From NCBI GenBank assembly GCA_023136785.1, contig JAGLQP010000001.1:1-23310 (forward strand): a DNA stretch of 23,310 bases. Reading direction: 5' to 3'. Position numbers and translations under genes: made by a program. Positions within the stretch are counted from its first letter, which is position 1, and every line of letters starts with the position of its first letter. Shown here in pieces: positions 22,264 through 23,310 of this stretch. A model generated the notes under the pieces. That model had not been told where the DNA came from, did no database searches, and was given only the letters and a program-made list of their open reading frames with translations. Source of the stretch: Spirochaetales bacterium (GTDB taxonomy: Bacteria; Spirochaetota; Spirochaetia; SZUA-6; DRHE01).

Positions 22264-23012
22264 TGGAACTGGATATTCCTCTGAAAACCTCCGACGAGGT
22301 CGACGGCATCCGGAAGAGCTGCCGAATCGCTGCCCGTATCCTTCAAGCAGTGGCGGCTCATGTGGAAAAGGGCATTTCAACGCTGGAGTTGGACAGAATC
22401 GCCGCAGCCCTGATGCGCCAGTACGACGCTCTACCGGGAGTGACGGCGGGGTTTCCCGGTTCCACCTGCATCTCCGTAAACGAGGTGGCCGCCCATGGCG
22501 TCCCCTCGCGTCAAAAACTGCAGGAGGGAGATATCATCACCATCGACGTAGCCGTGCTCTGGGGCGGGTGGTTCGGAGATTCCGCCGCCAGTTTCGGTGT
22601 CGGGGTTCTCTCCGTGGAGAAGCAGCGGTTGATCGAGACGGCAAAAAAAGCCCTGGCTGCAGCGGTGCAGGCGGCCCGGAGGGGCTCCCGGATGGGGGAT
22701 GTAGGGGCCGCGGTGCTGACGGTTGCCGAGGAGCAGCAATGCGTTGTTTTACCGGAGTTTGTCGGACACGGCATCGGCAGGAAGCTGCACGAGGAGCCGG
22801 TGGTGCCCCACACCGGTAAGAGGGGGCAAGGCCTGCCGATCGTAGCGGGAATGGTCTTTACTCTCGAGCCTGCCCTAGGGCTGGGGGGAGTGAAGGTCCA
22901 GAAGGAGTCCGACGGCTGGAGCCTGCGCAGCCTGGATCGATCCCCTGTTGCCCAATTCGAGCACACCGTTGCCGTGTTCGCCAGTCACACCGAGGTGCTG
23001 ACACTGCCGTAG
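22263..23012 (+). CDS. map: Methionine aminopeptidase, type I
   Basis: MetAP removes the initiator methionine from nascent proteins. All metal and catalytic residues are in place: H78 (AAHGVP), D95 (TIDVAV), D106 (FGDSA), H169 (GHGIGRKLHEEP), H176, E202 (FTLEPAL) and E233 (QFEHTVAV), within one or two positions of the E. coli residues H79, D97, D108, H171, E204, E235. The length (249 aa) is normal. The GTG at 22263 shares the G of the preceding TAG, so it is translationally coupled to the GT5 gene. No terminator is evident before the tRNA genes. Confidence 0.97.
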   Translation: MELDIPLKTSDEVDGIRKSCRIAARILQAVAAHVEKGISTLELDRIAAALMRQYDALPGVTAGFPGSTCISVNEVAAHGVPSRQKLQEGDIITIDVAVLWGGWFGDSAASFGVGVLSVEKQRLIETAKKALAAAVQAARRGSRMGDVGAAVLTVAEEQQCVVLPEFVGHGIGRKLHEEPVVPHTGKRGQGLPIVAGMVFTLEPALGLGGVKVQKESDGWSLRSLDRSPVAQFEHTVAVFASHTEVLTLP

Positions 23013-23047
23013 GTTCTGAGCGATGGCGGCAATACTGTGTGCTGCTG

Positions 23048-23076
23048 TAGACAAAACAATACGGAATTACTAAATT
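23048..23076 (+). promoter_or_regulatory. Candidate promoter of the tRNA cluster (weak)
   Basis: TAGACA (23048-23053), 17-base spacer, TAAATT (23071-23076). It lies in the 130-base AT-rich gap between map and tRNA-Thr, which contains no coding frame. Other -10-like sequences (TATATG, TATTAA) are present nearer the tRNA, so the position is uncertain. Confidence 0.3.
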
Positions 23077-23142
23077 AAATGGGACATATAGACAGACCGG
23101 GATAGTATGTATCTGCAAGTCTATATGGGGTATTAAATTAAC

Positions 23143-23215
23143 GCCACCTTAGCTCAGCTGGCAGAGCACGTGACTTGTAATCTCGGGGTCGCCGGTTCGA
23201 ATCCGGCAGATGGCT
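23143..23215 (+). tRNA. tRNA-Thr (UGU anticodon)
   Basis: A 73-base cloverleaf: acceptor GCCACCT/AGATGGC, D-stem GCTC/GAGC, anticodon loop CTTGTAA with TGT (23176-23178), T-arm GCCGG-TTCGAAT-CCGGC. CCA is not encoded. Two stem positions do not pair: C47/A210 in the acceptor and T71/T83 in the anticodon stem (last digits of the 23,000 coordinates). The loop and T-arm are fully standard. It may be a real tRNA with tolerated mismatches, a degenerate copy, or contain sequence error. Confidence 0.88.
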
Positions 23216-23229
23216 TGACGACGGTTAGG

Positions 23230-23249
23230 CGGCTATGGTAGCTTAGCCG
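23230..23249 (+). other. Hairpin in the tRNA-Thr/tRNA-Tyr spacer
   Basis: CGGCTA (23230-23235) pairs with TAGCCG (23244-23249) around an eight-base loop. It may help tRNA 3' processing by RNases; no T-run follows, so it is not a terminator. Confidence 0.5.
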
Positions 23250-23252
23250 ACT

Positions 23253-23270
23253 ACATAGCGCACATAGCGT
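23253..23270 (+). repeat. Imperfect 9-bp tandem repeat in the tRNA spacer
   Basis: ACATAGCGC (23253-23261) is followed directly by ACATAGCGT (23262-23270). It sits two bases before tRNA-Tyr; function unknown. Confidence 0.75.
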
Positions 23271-23272
23271 CT

Positions 23273-23310
23273 GGGGAGATTCCCGAGCGGTCAAAGGGGG
23301 CAGACTGTAA
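23273..23310 (+). tRNA. tRNA-Tyr (GUA anticodon), 3' truncated by window end
   Basis: GGGGAGA (acceptor), TT, CCCGAGCGGTCAAAGGG (long D-arm typical of tRNA-Tyr), GGCAGA and the anticodon loop start CTGTAA with GTA. It matches the 5' half of bacterial tRNA-Tyr closely. The rest lies outside the window. Thr-Tyr clusters often precede tRNA-Gly/tRNA-Thr and tuf in bacteria, but nothing of that is visible here. Confidence 0.88.

Noticed and set aside
1..23310. CRISPR array, prophage, transposon, toxin-antitoxin or defence system
   Set aside because: No regularly spaced repeats, transposase, integrase, phage structural or restriction-type motifs were seen; nearly all genes are core functions or envelope proteins.

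Overview
The window looks like a chromosomal housekeeping region of a free-living spirochaete (Spirochaetales, Spirochaeta/Treponema-like), with moderately high GC. The main reasons are a FlaB-type flagellin with the spirochaetal N-terminus [12 protein letters not shown], the order ffh-rpsP-khpA-rimM-trmD-rplS followed by FliK-like, FlhB-like, HD-GYP and yraN genes, frequent GTG/TTG starts, and several small or large proteins I associate only with spirochaetes. There is no sign of a prophage, IS element, CRISPR array or integron. Coding is dense and no stretch over 300 bases lacks a gene; the longest gap is the flaB/thiamine-pyrophosphokinase divergent region (14537-14781).

Layout. (1) 1-1281: 3' part of a TPR protein with a Pro/Glu-rich N-terminal region. 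(2) 1359-8255: a tightly packed plus-strand operon from a strong promoter at 1317-1345: ffh, rpsP, khpA, rimM, trmD, rplS, FliK-like (YlqG-type), FlhB C-domain-like (YlqH-type), an HD-GYP phosphodiesterase, yraN, a 45-aa ORF and a 123-aa Zn-finger-like protein. (3) 8377-8904: a PadR regulator. (4) 8925-10224, minus: a HEAT-repeat exported protein and a lipoprotein. (5) 10316-12127, plus: coaD, then rpmF-acpP-rnc. (6) 12174-14536, minus: CCA-adding/poly(A) polymerase-type nucleotidyltransferase and flaB, separated by a strong intrinsic terminator. (7) 14782-17203, plus: thiamine pyrophosphokinase and a 594-aa protein of unknown function. (8) 17169-18560, minus: an SPFH/Band-7-like membrane protein and a HIT hydrolase. 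(9) 18662-23012, plus: a small membrane protein, an Fe-type alcohol dehydrogenase, aroH, a GT5 glycogen-synthase-like enzyme and methionine aminopeptidase, the last four nearly overlapping. (10) 23143-end: tRNA-Thr(UGU) and the 5' half of tRNA-Tyr(GUA).

Most genes serve protein synthesis and targeting: SRP, ribosomal proteins, tRNA and ribosome maturation, RNase III, MetAP and tRNAs. The other theme is motility and c-di-GMP: FliK-like, FlhB-like, HD-GYP and flaB. Two regulatory observations stand out. The flaB leader carries a hairpin whose loop and flanks closely match the CsrA consensus, plus a second GGA site at the Shine-Dalgarno, resembling the hag leader of Bacillus subtilis. Several strong sigma70-type promoters lie so close to their start codons (ffh, coaD, the lipoprotein gene, possibly the thiamine pyrophosphokinase gene) that the mRNAs should be leaderless or nearly so. 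Several start codons are placed later than the longest open frame because TTGACA -35 boxes or other promoter sequence lie inside the 5' extension.
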